Assembly (NCBI RefSeq): GCF_050947335.1
Contig: NC_134985.1
Span: forward strand, 19,769,190-19,833,189
Direction of reading: 5' to 3'
Length of the DNA stretch: 64,000 nucleotides
Origin: Megachile rotundata
Taxonomy: Eukaryota > Arthropoda > Insecta > Hymenoptera > Megachilidae
Translations under genes and position numbers: made by a program
Shown: positions 24,901 to 37,600 of the stretch, one piece after another
How positions within the stretch are numbered: position 1 is the stretch's first letter
Layout of the letters: every line of letters starts with the position of its first letter
The notes under the pieces: generated by a model
The model's database searches: none
What the model saw: only the letters and a program-made list of their open reading frames with translations
What the model was told of the DNA's origin: nothing

Positions 24901-26778
24901 AGGTTCGCTCTTTTATCCGTCAAGGTCTCGACGGGGAGGAAAGACCGCGTGCATTTTCAATCAGCAACCACCCCCGCTGGCGCGATTCACAATGCGGCAT
25001 CGCTCATGCGAGAGACAATATATTCCAGAATCCATTGATAAAACCGTACAATACTCTCGGTTCGAAAGCGTCCTCGTCTCTCTTTCGTAGTCGTCGCTGG
25101 ATGCGCTGAAATGCCTCCACACGCTCCTGCTCTCGTATCGTTTCTGTTTCAACGTAAACGAGCTACCTCTGCTGGTCCACAAATTTGTAATCACGGGGAT
25201 AACGACCCTGGCTCGGGAGGGGTTGGCGCGTTCGCCGTTACGAAACGCCATCGTGCGCGCCACTTTTACCGCGAAATGGTCTGCGAGATGACGAGCGCGA
25301 AATGGAAGTCACAAAGAACAAAAAATTACCCCTCGCCCCTTTTTTCTTGGTCAGTGTAACTTGCGATGGGATTAAAATGCCTTTGTTATCTTTTCCTAGG
25401 TGGATAATGGGCAAAAGGTTTGGAGAAGTTGTATGTGGATGTCATGATAGAAATGTTCCTTGGTTTGAAATCGAGGAAGAGGGAAAAGTGGTCTGATAAA
25501 TAAAGAAAACAGTTCCTGACAGTAAATGTTACTATGAAATTAGTATACAAAGGCTAACTAGTAAATGTATATATTTACTGTATACAAAGAGTCTGGAAAG
25601 ATAACTCGAAGCATTTTCTTGTTCTTTCTTTCCCTCCATTTTCGTGAACGGCGCAATCACCATAAACTAAATAAGCTATTAGACTCCGTTGTCTTTTAGT
25701 TCTTTCATACCGGACTACATCTTTGCATTCTGCATCAAACCTCTTTCGAAATGCCAATATTTTTCATCGAATCCAAAGAATAATGCAATAGGCGCATACA
25801 GTAGTGGTTCGTGTCTCGTCTGAAGGGCCGGAAGAGTTTGTTGTCGAAGGCTTCGTCTTGTAGCCAGTCCCTTTGTCCGTTTTGGAAGGTTCCGGGCGGA
25901 CTATAACGATGCCCTCTCGACGGAAGCATCTGTCGACGAGTCCCTTTCGATTCTCGCGACAAGTGACGCAATTACAACATCGTCGATGGACTACGGGACA
26001 CGGGGACCTCCGCGATTGCGAAGGTTCAACGTGGTTTTAGGTAAAGCTAAGTACAGTGACCGACCCTCTTCGACCGTAATTGGCCCTCGGCGAGAGCCCA
26101 GTCTCTCTCGCTGCTTCATTACGCAAATTGACTGACCATGTAAGTGGCGCAACGGTCCAGAGTTGAAAACCACCACTTCGTCCATAACTTCGAGACCCCT
26201 TCGCTCCGTTACCTGCTCCCGACCAGGTTTTGCTTTCGATATTGTTGGCAGTTGCTCGGTTCCTCGATTTAATGCACCGCGATATTACATTTTTACGAAT
26301 AAAGAAAAAATATGAAAGCGTTGATCAGAAACGTATCGACGCGATCAGAGGTATCATAGCTAAGGGTTGAAATTGTACAGAAGGTACAATTCGAGGTCCT
26401 AATGTCCAGGTTAACATTCTAAGTAACTTCTCGGCTTCAAAGTATACGAAACAAAGTTCGAAACATTATGAAGGGTATGACGTTTAATCTCCTCGATCGG
26501 TAAAACAGGAGGGTGTCGAATCAGTGCGAAATCAGAGATAAGCAAACGGTGTTAAACCTTGTTTCACCAAGGGTGGAGAAAAACTTACTTGATAAACGCG
26601 ATTTTATATTAACCACTCGAGGGAGGGAAAAGGTCAACAGAGGAGGGAGAAAGTGTGGCACGGGAGGACAGGTATCTCAACTTTTCTCATATCGTTTCAC
26701 GTTCGTTATTACGCGGTGAATTGCCGCTAGGCGGATGAGTAAAATTAATGGCTCCCATTTGGAACTATTCCCAGGGAC

Positions 26779-26843
26779 TTTCGCCTTTTTTTTCTCGTCC
26801 CTTCTTTCTCTCTTCCTCTCCCCATTTCTCTTTCTCCCTCTTC
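26779..26843. repeat. Polypyrimidine tract
   Basis: About 65 bases, nearly all C and T on the plus strand (tttttttctcgtcccttctttctctcttcc and similar). It is low-complexity sequence. A similar C/T-rich run occurs around 29328-29360. Confidence 0.6.
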
Positions 26844-29800
26844 GTTACCGTTATTCCACTGGGATTTATAATTAACGTTAACGTTTCTGGGTACAGTCGC
26901 CAATCGCGAGGCGCCAACGCGAACTTTTATCAAATTAGTCGAACGAGATGCGCTTTTTCGTTTAACGTGCCCTGTTACCGCAAATAAAACCCGACACCGC
27001 CAATTTCCAAATTGTGTAATTTAAACACGCGTGGCTATTCCAAAAAAGCGATTGTTTTTAAACTTTTTAGAATGAACTCGATTTGATAAAAACACAGTTA
27101 CGCGGACCTCGATTAATATGACCTCGATTAATACGAATAAAAATTTCATTTCCATCCGCGACGCATCGATCGTTTCCGGTAATCGCAATACGCACTCGAG
27201 CAAACTACCTCACCGCCAACGGACGAGTTGTTTGCAATTCATTACGAGAGTTCGAGTAATTTACGCGGGCGTTTTTCAGCTAGTCCGGCGTTCGAAAAAA
27301 GGGGGAGTCGAAACAGGTGCAGGAACGGGAACGAATGTCGACGTTCGTGCGACGAGGGCTGGCGAAGGGAACGAAGGTGGAGAACAAGGGTGGAACCAGG
27401 GCGCGACACGTTTTTATTAATGCCTTTTCGTACACCCTCGTCGAGAACGGCACGTGACGCGGCCAAGGAAAAAGTTAACGAACTCCTGGACGCGTCGCGA
27501 CGAAGGAACCTGCCTGATAAATAGCGCAGGATGATGGGAAAACGGCTGCTAGGACGCGGAACAACCGACGGACAAGCGTCGGCTGAACGTCGATGATGTA
27601 TGGGACAGATAACTTCGAGGGGCGACTAGGTAATTCGTTCGTAAGTCACGAGTTCGATAAGGGTTATTTATCGATCTCCCGACTTTTTCCTTCTTTCATC
27701 GAACACCAGAAAAACTCTGCTCGATTCGAGGAAATTTGCAGATTATTCCGAAAACTTTACAGCAACAGATGAACTCAAATTCCATCCTTAATCTATTTTC
27801 GATGTTTCGTTTTATTTGCAAAAAAAATGAAAAAATGTTCGCACGAAAGTCCCGAGGCTTATACATTTTTCATCCCGCGTCATTACGGCTGCGGAATAAA
27901 GGTAGAAAATTCACGGTGAATTCGCGATTCTTCAATGGCCGGGCACGATTGGAGCGTTAAGGAGTTCCATGGGGGAAGAAACGACGAGCTATCGCGGGCT
28001 GGTTGTCTGCCACGGTTACCATGGCTCGAGAACCATGGTCGGGGGAACGTTATTATGATACATCGCCAGCGTGAATTCAGCTCTTGAGGTTTTTTGCTCG
28101 TCGCCCGGACGGAAATTGCGGGGGATTTAGTTTTTCGTGGTGCCGGTAAATTTAGATTTATCGCCGGTACACCGCCGCGAACATGGACGCGCGGAACGTT
28201 TACGCTTGTTTACAAACCATCCCTGTTCTTTTGTTGTTCGAGCCTCCCCCGCCTGGTGTACTTTAATTATTTCCTTCTGACGCGAATTATTAGCGGTCCA
28301 GGGACAAACGTAACACCTTTCCTTACGTTATTCGCTTTTTACTTTATTAAATTCAAAAAATCATTACAACCTTCTGAATATAATTGCATCGAAATCGCAG
28401 TAAATTATGCAGCAGTTCGGACCTGTCGATATAGCGTGACGTTTACGGAGAGAATACAGCGAGCATTTATCGAATGGTAATTGTGGCTATTTTGAAGGAA
28501 TATTTTGGGCTAACCAAGTCAGCCAAAGGTACTCGGGATTAATTAGGGACGGCTGAAAATACAAAACGCATCGAGAATGTCAATTGCCTGGGAGGTAACG
28601 TGGTAAGGTGGTAAACCTGATCGATTGATTCGCCTACCAGGAGTGCCTGTGGTACCTGTGGTACCAGCGGAGAGTGCCTTAATTAATCCTGGAGAAGGGA
28701 GATATAGTATCCTGTGGTATCGGGCCTGGTCTCCAATAGATGAGATTTCTATTTCCGAGATGGCTCGCTAGGCCGCAGCATGACATACTAAAACAGTGCA
28801 CGTGATGGATTTCGCCGCAATCGGTTCGAGAACGTTTTTAGATAAAAGTAACGGACAACGTTGCGGTACGTCAAACGCCAGCTCGTTTAAGACCTATAAG
28901 TATCGAAAGGGCAAACCGAACTGTATAAATTCCTTGCACTTACCGGTAGTGGGAGTTATAAAATTGTTGCAGAGAGTAAAAGAAGAAAACGATCGAAAGG
29001 TGGATAGAAATAAATGTCGAGGGAAACGAACACTCTGGATTAATTATAAAATACAAATTCGACGATGTATTCCCACAAATTGGTAAACGTTTCGCATCAA
29101 CCATTCGAAAAAAGATACCGAAAGCAATTAGTATTCGATCAGAAGCGAGTAGGGCGGCGGTAAATTCCGCGGCCGATGATTTATCACGTTCGCCAGGCGC
29201 CTCTTTGCATTTACATCCCTCGATTTTAAATCACCTTCTCGTCACACGAAACAGCAGGGAAAAGGACGACGGAACGACGCGAATATATTTTCAATTATAC
29301 CCAGTCGTATCGGCACCAAGAAATTTCTTCCTCTCTCTTTCTCTTTCCCTCTTCGGTTCGCCACGAAATCGACCCCCCACCATATCGCCGGCAACGGTAT
29401 TTCCTCTCTCGTTTTCCCTCGTTCCTATCCAGCCGTAGACGGCATCGCCGATCCCAGGGCACTTTTGACATTCAAATAACGCCAACTTAATATGCACGAT
29501 GCCGCTCGGAGCCAATCGAATTGCGGAGTGCTCGTTTCCCCGAGTCAAGGTCTCTCCGTTAAGAATCTCAGTCTCTTGTCTGCTCGCCTCGCGTTCCCAC
29601 CCCCTTTCGACTTTACCATCTAGCCCAGGGTTCGCTTCCCAGGTACAGATTTACGTATTCCACTCTTGGAAGTCGAGACGAGAGAAGCACGGGTTTACTC
29701 GAAAGTCCTCTCCCTGAGACGATGTCCTTCGGCTCGTTACCTTCCCTCCAATCCGCCGGATGCTTATGAAGTTTGCATCACAATCGTTTCTACGCTTTGG

Positions 29801-32800
29801 TGGCGCGCAAATGAATCACCATCGTGGATTACTTTTTTACAACTCGACCGTCGTCCTCGTTGAAAACCGGCTTAACGCGACGCGACCACGTTGCGACCCT
29901 CTCTTCGCTCCGAGGTCGATGAACCCTTTTACTTCTGATCAACGCGATTGCTACTGCAAATACATTTTTTGGAACATCTATCTCTTATACTCTGTGGAAA
30001 TCGAGACTCATTATTATAAAATACTAAGCATCTTATTATGCTTCATAATCTAGTAGATTGTAATGAAGGATTAAATGTGAACAAAAAAAATATTTAAATC
30101 GAACGTTGTCCAGAATCCTCAACTATTCTTTGCAAGCACGATATTCTTATACATGTATATTTAAACGGTCCGATTGTGAGTGTAACATGACATTCCCTAG
30201 ATTCTCACATTTCTAATTAACACGATATTCTTTCAGCACCGTTTGCTACACGTTCAAGAGAGAATCCTCTGTTTCGCCTGGTTTCATAACAGTGAATAAA
30301 AGCTAGGAACAAGAGACTGGTTACACTTCCGCTACGCTTTTCCCTCATTAAGCTTTGCCGTGAAAGCGACGATATCGACAGTGGCTGATTTGATCATCGA
30401 GAGGGTGAGTTTGAAATTTGTTCACCAGTCAACTGGAAATGGTCCTCCTCGTCGACGACTACGACGACGACGAAGTCGGTGATAGAGACTCCATCGGCAA
30501 ATCGTGCGGCAAATCTGCCCTTTAATCTCGACCCTTCCTGCATAAAGGGTTAAAAATGACTGTCGTTACCCCGATGGCCAACCCTCTCGTCCTGGGACCC
30601 CTTTCGCGTGAAGCCGTGCGAACGCGCGTGTGTCTAGCTACGCAAATTCATGTATACGCACGCACACGTATCGATCACAATGGCGGCGCAATGTAACCGA
30701 GTAATAAAATGGGCCAGAGCGATGTACGAAATTTCATCTTTCGAGCCGCGGAGAAATTATCGAGTCGAACGAGTCCGTAGAAATTACGAGCGAATGGCAA
30801 TTTGCAATTCCACGGCGAATTTGCTCGTGATGCGATTCGCGAATGAGCGATGGATGGTTCGATCCTCCGAGGAGAAGCGAACAAGTTTGTTCTTTTTTAG
30901 AACTCTTTGTAAGCGAAATTTTGTTCGGGGAATTTTCAGGTGAAATATTCCGGCGTGAATGAAACGGGACAAGAAGCGGGCACCGTCTTTGGAAAATGGC
31001 CGAAAAATTTGAATATCTTCCATAAAAAATGAAGGGACCTTCATAAAGTATGATTTAAAGTCACGAGTATTTTCGAACGGACGTAATACCTTGTACTTAA
31101 ATGTGGAGGAGAAAAGTTGAGCTCGTATTCTTCGTTTAATCCCTCCCTCTCGTATTTTACTGTTTCACGATTCTAGAATAATGTTATAATACTGTGCCAC
31201 GTCTCGATCAAGGTATCAAATAAATTGCGTTCCCAATAAATTTTCGAAACGAGTTTGAACAGCACGCGACGCAGCCTTTAATTAGAGTGCAAAAATGAAT
31301 CACTTGCGTTGGACGCGCATCGCGCAAACGACGAAATTGAAAAGTTCGATTGATGGAAATTAAAAATGGCACGAAAGTTTTGCGTAGAATTCGACAAAGC
31401 CGGTGGAAACGTGACACTCGAACGCGCATTGACGGCAAGTGCACTTTCCTGTAGCATTATCAGAGATCAAAGGATCGATTAAAAAGGCTCGAAACGCTTT
31501 GAAATTTTCCTCGGTAAAATTTTGGCTTCGCGTGTCGCTTGTGTTTCCATCAGACAATTAGTACACACCGATGTTACAGAGAAATTTCATTTTCGACCCG
31601 AATAATATCGCGAATTCCACTCGGTAACTCAATAAATATAAAAGCTATCGAAAATTTATTTTTACAATTGATTATTCGACGAAAGTGGACGGAAAACGCG
31701 ATGTTGAACACCTCGTTTGAAATAGAAAAAAAAAAAGATTTCCACGCGAATGAAACGTTTACGCGAAAGACGTAAAGGTGTACAAATGGAGCGAACGTTT
31801 TCAGGTGCTCGATAGAGCTCGCACTCCACAGCAAGCAAACCGTATTTACCCGTCGTATAGAGCAATCCATCATCGACTTGAAAACAAACGTAAAACTTCG
31901 TCGCTAACGCTAAAGCTTTTCGACAGATGCGTCGCGTATGAATCGAGGGTTTATCATCGATTTGTCGCGAATCCATTGAACACTGATCGCACCTGTCGAA
32001 CATGCTCGACATCCTAAATCTCTCGTCCATTGGTTTACTATGCAATGAAATATGAAAACATATTTAAGCCCACAATGTCCATAGAAAGTCAGAATTTCCA
32101 ATAATTGATGGAACACGAGCAAACGCGAATTTATAAAAACGAATATTTGCTAAACAGCTTTCTGCTACTAACGTCGTATTCCCAAGGTTTTATAAAATCT
32201 CCGTACGTGGACTCTAACAGCCCCCATGAAAACAAAAGGTTTCATGATGTATCAAAAGTTCCACAGACTTATGTCTCTCGAAATTATGTGACGTTATGAT
32301 TCATTACCATTGCTATACTTTTTATTATATGAAAAAATGTTTAAAATATAACTGGCGAGTAAAAGAGACTTTGGCAATATAAAACCCAAGTGATCATCAT
32401 GGATAACGAATTTCAGTAAAAAATCAGCAGGATCCTCAGTCGACGACAGCTTCCAAAAACTAGAGAAACGTTGACGGGTGTCCACGTACACGGTGTTTCA
32501 AAGAGAACGTGTGGAAAAGGGGTGACATAAAAAATGTCGAACAATGCGGTAGCATTAGAGCGGGCAAGGCTCGCAGACGGTCGTGAAAGAGGCTCGGCCC
32601 CGGTTTTTATCGCGTCGGTCGTTTGCTCGCAAATTGGAGGCGTGCGCGAGCGTGTCCTGATGAGAGGAAAGTGTCGACACGGCCGCTAATTCCTTTATGA
32701 GATGCAATAATCGTTCGCAGCGTACGGCAGTGCGCGGCGCAGCGAGAAACAACGGCTCGCGGAACGACGCGAAGCGGAGCGCTCGTTAATTAAATTAAAA

Positions 32801-32847
32801 AACATTGTAGCCGCGTTATGCCCGCACGCTTGCCCGGACGGCGAACA

Positions 32848-33000
32848 GATACGGAAGCGGAAAAAGCAGACAGAGAGACGGAGAAACGCGTGGCAGTATG
32901 TGCAAAGGGAATTGATAGAGAGAGTCGCAAAGGGACGGTAGAGAGAACAAAGAAAGCGAGAGAGGGCCAGACGGAGGAGACGAATGAGAAACTCGAGTAG
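32848..33000. repeat. Purine-rich, GAGAG-dense tract
   Basis: About 150 bases strongly biased to A and G on the plus strand, with many gagaga/agagag runs (gacagagagacggag, gatagagagagtcg, ggtagagagaac, gcgagagaggg). GAGA-type words are bound by GAGA-factor proteins in insects, so a chromatin role is possible. Simple low-complexity sequence is the alternative. The 60-codon frame across it is compositional. Confidence 0.5.
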
Positions 33001-33679
33001 CACGAAAGAACGAGATACCTTTTCACAATTAATTCGACGAGGGTGGATCGAAAGGACCAAGGGGAGGGAGACGAAGTGGCAGCGAGCATCGAGTCGTTGC
33101 AATATCCGTAATGGAAATTAATGAGATTATTGGAGCCGCTTCGATGGAGAAAAAAGTGAGCGTACACCCCGCGCTGTAAGCACAAACGAAACGCGGATAC
33201 CGGGGATTAATGCTGCTCGTCGAATTTCTTAATTTCGAGGGAGCGATCAAACGAGCGCGTCTGGTGACGAGAAGACGATTGATATTAATTAGCCGGCACG
33301 CTCGTTTCGGAACGTCGAGCAAATGAAACTGCGAGAAATTGAAATTGAAGGATCGTCGACGCGAAATTGGAAATTGCGGGATAGAAGGTCGGGAAGCAAA
33401 ATTCGAAAAGAGATTTCGTGGAATCCAATTTCGACCTTCGACGGTACTGTCACGATTCGGAGTCGCTGCGAGAAGATATTGCGAGAAAAGTATACGGGAT
33501 AAAGGATTCGAAGTTTCGGTTATAGTTCTGAATCACCGGGAGAACCTTGGCACGAGTCGAGGATAGAACGTCTGGCGATACAAGGCGTCGAGATACAACG
33601 GCATTCTTCGGTCCGGATTATAAAGAGTAGAATTCCGAGTACTCTACTCGGTTAGCAAGAAGCTTCAAGTTTAGACCGA

Positions 33680-34620
33680 CGATCCAACGCGAGCAAATTC
33701 GCTGCCATGGTCGGCGGCGATAAATCGCGCGGATGCATGGCGCTAGCGCGAATAAATAAAATGATACGCCGGACGACGACGGTAATATTTTCGCGCGTTA
33801 GCTCGACTGGCCGCGCGCGAATTCAATTTATCGGCGGCTGTTCTTGAAACGACGCTCGTGAAATAATTCCCTTGAGCGTACGAAAATATTAGCGCGCTTT
33901 GTGCGTTAACCCATGGCTCGGTTGACTTCCGGCTTGACGCTAAAATAAATAATCGATCGATCGGAGCGAATTATATGAGGTGATCATTAATGGGCGTGCA
34001 ATAGCACGTTGCCTGGCGGTCACGTACGAGTTTCATTGTTTACGAAGCACAATCGTCCCACGGCATTAATTAATGCGCCGATGGCACATACACGCGATTA
34101 GCATTATTAATGCACGATACCAGTGCACGCCGACCAATAAACGATTGTCTAGCTCGTAATGCAGGATTCCCGGTTTTGCGCAATATAAACTTTATTGTCG
34201 CGCGTTATGTCCACCGGCCCGTGCACGGGCCTCCGTTTCTCGAACCCCTCTCCTGTCCGTCCACCACGAAAATTTGTCAATTTATGCGCATAACGCGCTC
34301 GCGATTACGTTTCTTCCTCGCGCGGGAAGCTTCATTAATCGATCGAACGCTCCACGTTATCCGGTGCCGATGTTGAACACGACCTACTGCTTCATAAAGC
34401 TCTCGAAACTTACCGATGCTACCGGCCGACCCTTTGATACGTAAATAGCGGAGATATTATTGGGCCAGCGCGCGATAAATCGAGCCCGCGTTTTGTCGTA
34501 TCGCTGCTCGACCCGCTGCTGGATTTACGCAACGACCTCTCGTTAATTCGCGTGATTTGTGGAGTTAATATTTAATCGCGCGCCACAGATTTGTGCGAAG
34601 GTACGATCGGTGGATCATTG
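33680..34620. promoter_or_regulatory. Candidate cis-regulatory segment with two perfect palindromes
   Basis: There is no coding frame of note. The segment holds a cluster of TAAT-core (homeodomain-type) words: tcattaatggg near 33985, the perfect 14-bp palindrome gcattaattaatgc at 34063-34076, gattagcattattaatgc near 34097, and caataaacg / ctttattg near 34135-34195. A second perfect palindrome, 16-bp ggcccgtgcacgggcc, lies at 34216-34231. This density of binding-site-like words in a gene desert resembles insect enhancers. The call is inference from motif content and no conservation data were available. Confidence 0.3.
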
Positions 34621-37600
34621 CAAGCAGCGGAAATGTTTGGAAACCGTTCGAATTCTGGCTGAGAAGAATCTACCTTGCACACAGAATTTTACTCTTCCAC
34701 TCCATATCATCGATGATTAGTGTTCCAAATATTTCGTAACCTTCAATCACGGACACCGAAACGAAGAGGCAATGTATAGCGCAACGAAAATCATCGGTGA
34801 TCGAGATTGAAAATATTCGGTGATACGGCTCTCTCGTTATTTCACGGCGATTCTGTAGTGTTTGTGGAGTAGGTTACAAGAGCGTTTAAACTTGGAGCTC
34901 GCTGGCGAACGCACACAACCGGAGATCGACGTAAAGTGCTTTCCAATGGGTCGTCGCGTGCAACTGAAATCGACGCGAGTACGCTCAGCCAAGTAATTCG
35001 TGTTCATCGGCGTCAGCCAACGAATACTTGTCCGTGTTGCGCGACAAATCAGATTAGCATCCTCGTCTAATGCTTTTCAGCGCGAGATACACGTTCGTCC
35101 GGACTCGATTCAATTGGAATGTAATCGTCCAACGACCGACAGATTCTCGTCGCCTATTTGTGTCGCTTATGACGAATGCCTGATACACTTGTCGATCTTG
35201 ATTACCGTTAACTCTACTACAACCGCGATTCACGATTTTAGATTGAAATTTAATACCATACCAATCGCTCTAGCGTTGTATTTCAAACGCGGTCACAAGG
35301 AACAATTCTGACTATTTTTGAAATTTGAAAAAGTAGAACAAGAGGACACGTATCCTGAATACAAATTCAACAGAAAAAGAGAGAAAAGTAGAGGTACAGA
35401 ATCGTGATGGTAGAAATCACTGAAATGGTAAAACTCGGTTTACACGATCCTATCAGAGAGCGACTTGATTCGTATAACTAGGTTTATTCGAGTCCGGCCA
35501 TTTCACCCTACGGACCGATTACTGGTATCTGCGATAAATCACGCCTCGAGGAACACCTAGAAGCGGAGAAAAATTTCCGAGTCCTTTCGAAAGTCCGTGG
35601 AGTGTACAAATACTACTTGTTCGCCGAAATCCCTGCGGAACACGATGTCGTTAAGAGGGTGTAACATCGTAGCAAAACGACTGCTTCCGGGTGGCCACAT
35701 TCGACGGTAATTGAACGATTCAATTTCCAGCGTCACCGTTCTGGCTTGATTCGCGCGGCTCGTTCAATCGAGGCAATCAACGAAACGACTCTTAAAGATC
35801 GCAAAGTATTGGCTAAGAACATCGACCACTCCTCTTCCCTAATTCCTTTCCCTCGTTTGCCAATATTATTCAACCGTTCAAATTACCGCCGCGTTTCCAA
35901 CAGTTCCGTTGGCGCTCGCATAAAAATTTAACATTCCACTGGAATAACGAGGGCATTTAATCGTTGTCGTTAAAAATGTAAAAAACGTCGTTACCGATAC
36001 GTCGAACACCGTTCTTAAGTTATTTTCGCGCGACGTTTAACTTTAACGAACGATCTTCATGCAACATTTCTTTGGGGACAAATGTCAGAGTAGGCCCGGT
36101 AAGAAAGCACGAGCCAGCAGAATAAAAGGGTCAAGGGAATAAATATCGCTCCAACAAACGGGCCGTGAAATTTCCGCCGTATTTTCGCGCGATAAGCGGG
36201 GCAAGGAAGGGAGAAGACGTTCGAGAGCACGTTATCCTCGCACGCCTTTAAATTTCGGCCCGTCTTATCATCGCAGTCGCACGCACCGCGTCCAACCACC
36301 ATTTGTCAACCCCTAAGCGGCGAGAGTTATGCGAGAAAACGCGGCCTGCGTTCGCCAACCCGACGCAGTCGCCACGCGTAAATAAGACTTTGCACGCGAA
36401 AATGCGGGCATCGCGACGCGGCCAAGCCGGTCTGATCCCCGTGCAAACATAAGGCGTCGTAGCCGTTCTTTACCCCGACAGAATATACTCGACACGCACC
36501 AGCAGATATAGAGGCTGCCTGTTCTCTACCTGCGAAATTTGCGACCTGGATTAATTTTTTATGTACGCAGTTCGAAAAATTAGTCGATGTACACATGTCA
36601 TTACGAATACTCGAATCTTGTAAAAATTTCTAGTAGCTAATATGTCGCATCAAAAAGATTTAGCAAGGTTGAAACACAGATATACGATTTTTTATTTGAA
36701 TAGCCTGAATTTAGCTTTGTAGGGTAAAGCGAGACGTCGGACGGTCGTGACAATTTTGAAAAATTGTACAAAGCAATTAGTTTTCCCGAAACGTGGAACT
36801 TGGTTTTTCTAAATCAAACAATACACGGTCTCCAGGCAATCATTTTTATAAAAGCATATTTGCCGACGCCATCGCAAACTGTGGCACGGTATCATCAAAT
36901 ATTTTCCGTTGTACAGTTCCACGTTTTCAGCGCGACAGTTACGAGTGTTCCTCGCTTTTCACGGCACGAGATTAATACACTCGCGAAACGAGCGAGGAAC
37001 GTGCCCTTAATATACCGTGTACGTGACGTTATTCTTTTCCCGAGTGCAGCCTGGACTTCATTTTCCTCGTTTGAACTTTTTGGTCTGTCGTTCGTTCGTT
37101 CCTGCTCAAGATTAAGTCATAGAGAGGAAGAACGTTCCCGTTCTTCGAGCATTCTCGTTCTACGAGCACGTTTTCCAAATTAACCCACGCGTCGCGTGCA
37201 ATTAACCGAGTCTCCGGTTGTCTCTTGTTCGCGATTACGCGAGCCGGATAATTCCACGGCTAACGAATTGCGATTCCCTAATTGCCGAGTTTCGCAGCCG
37301 TCGAACGCATTAATTTCCGTGAATATCAAAAATCTCTCTCGGTGCAAATCGTTCGTTTAAATAACGACAAACTGTAAACCGCGCGAAAATTACGGCGCAA
37401 CGATTTCGAGGAAACTCAATAAAGACGTTGCAAACCCCAAAACTCATTTCGAAGAGGGAAGAACGCGCAAACGATAGTAGGGAGGTCACTTTCATAAAGC
37501 AGCAAGTCGACTTTCTCGACCATAAAACTCAACACCTCTTTGTGCCTCTGCGAACGCGTCGAAGATGAGACCGGAAGGGGGAGCGAAAAAGCAGCTATGA

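Larger units (their letters stand above)
18912..33679. other. Gene-poor DNA upstream of the SDR gene
   Basis: No exon, tRNA or transposase that I can support in nearly 15 kb. The SDR promoter should lie just above 18911, but no convincing core element was found. 19190-20000 is AT-rich. 20790-21330 contains repetitive-looking AT-rich spacer. 28640-28720 has a few copies of cctgtggta. The remaining open frames are short and without family resemblance. Confidence 0.55.

Noticed and set aside
28016..28040. Repeated accatgg / ccatggt words around ctcgag
   Set aside because: A seven-base inverted repeat of two restriction-site-like words is easily expected by chance.
32818..33000. Charged 60-codon frame rich in Lys, Glu and Arg
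   Set aside because: A purine-rich low-complexity tract reads this way in one frame; no further support.
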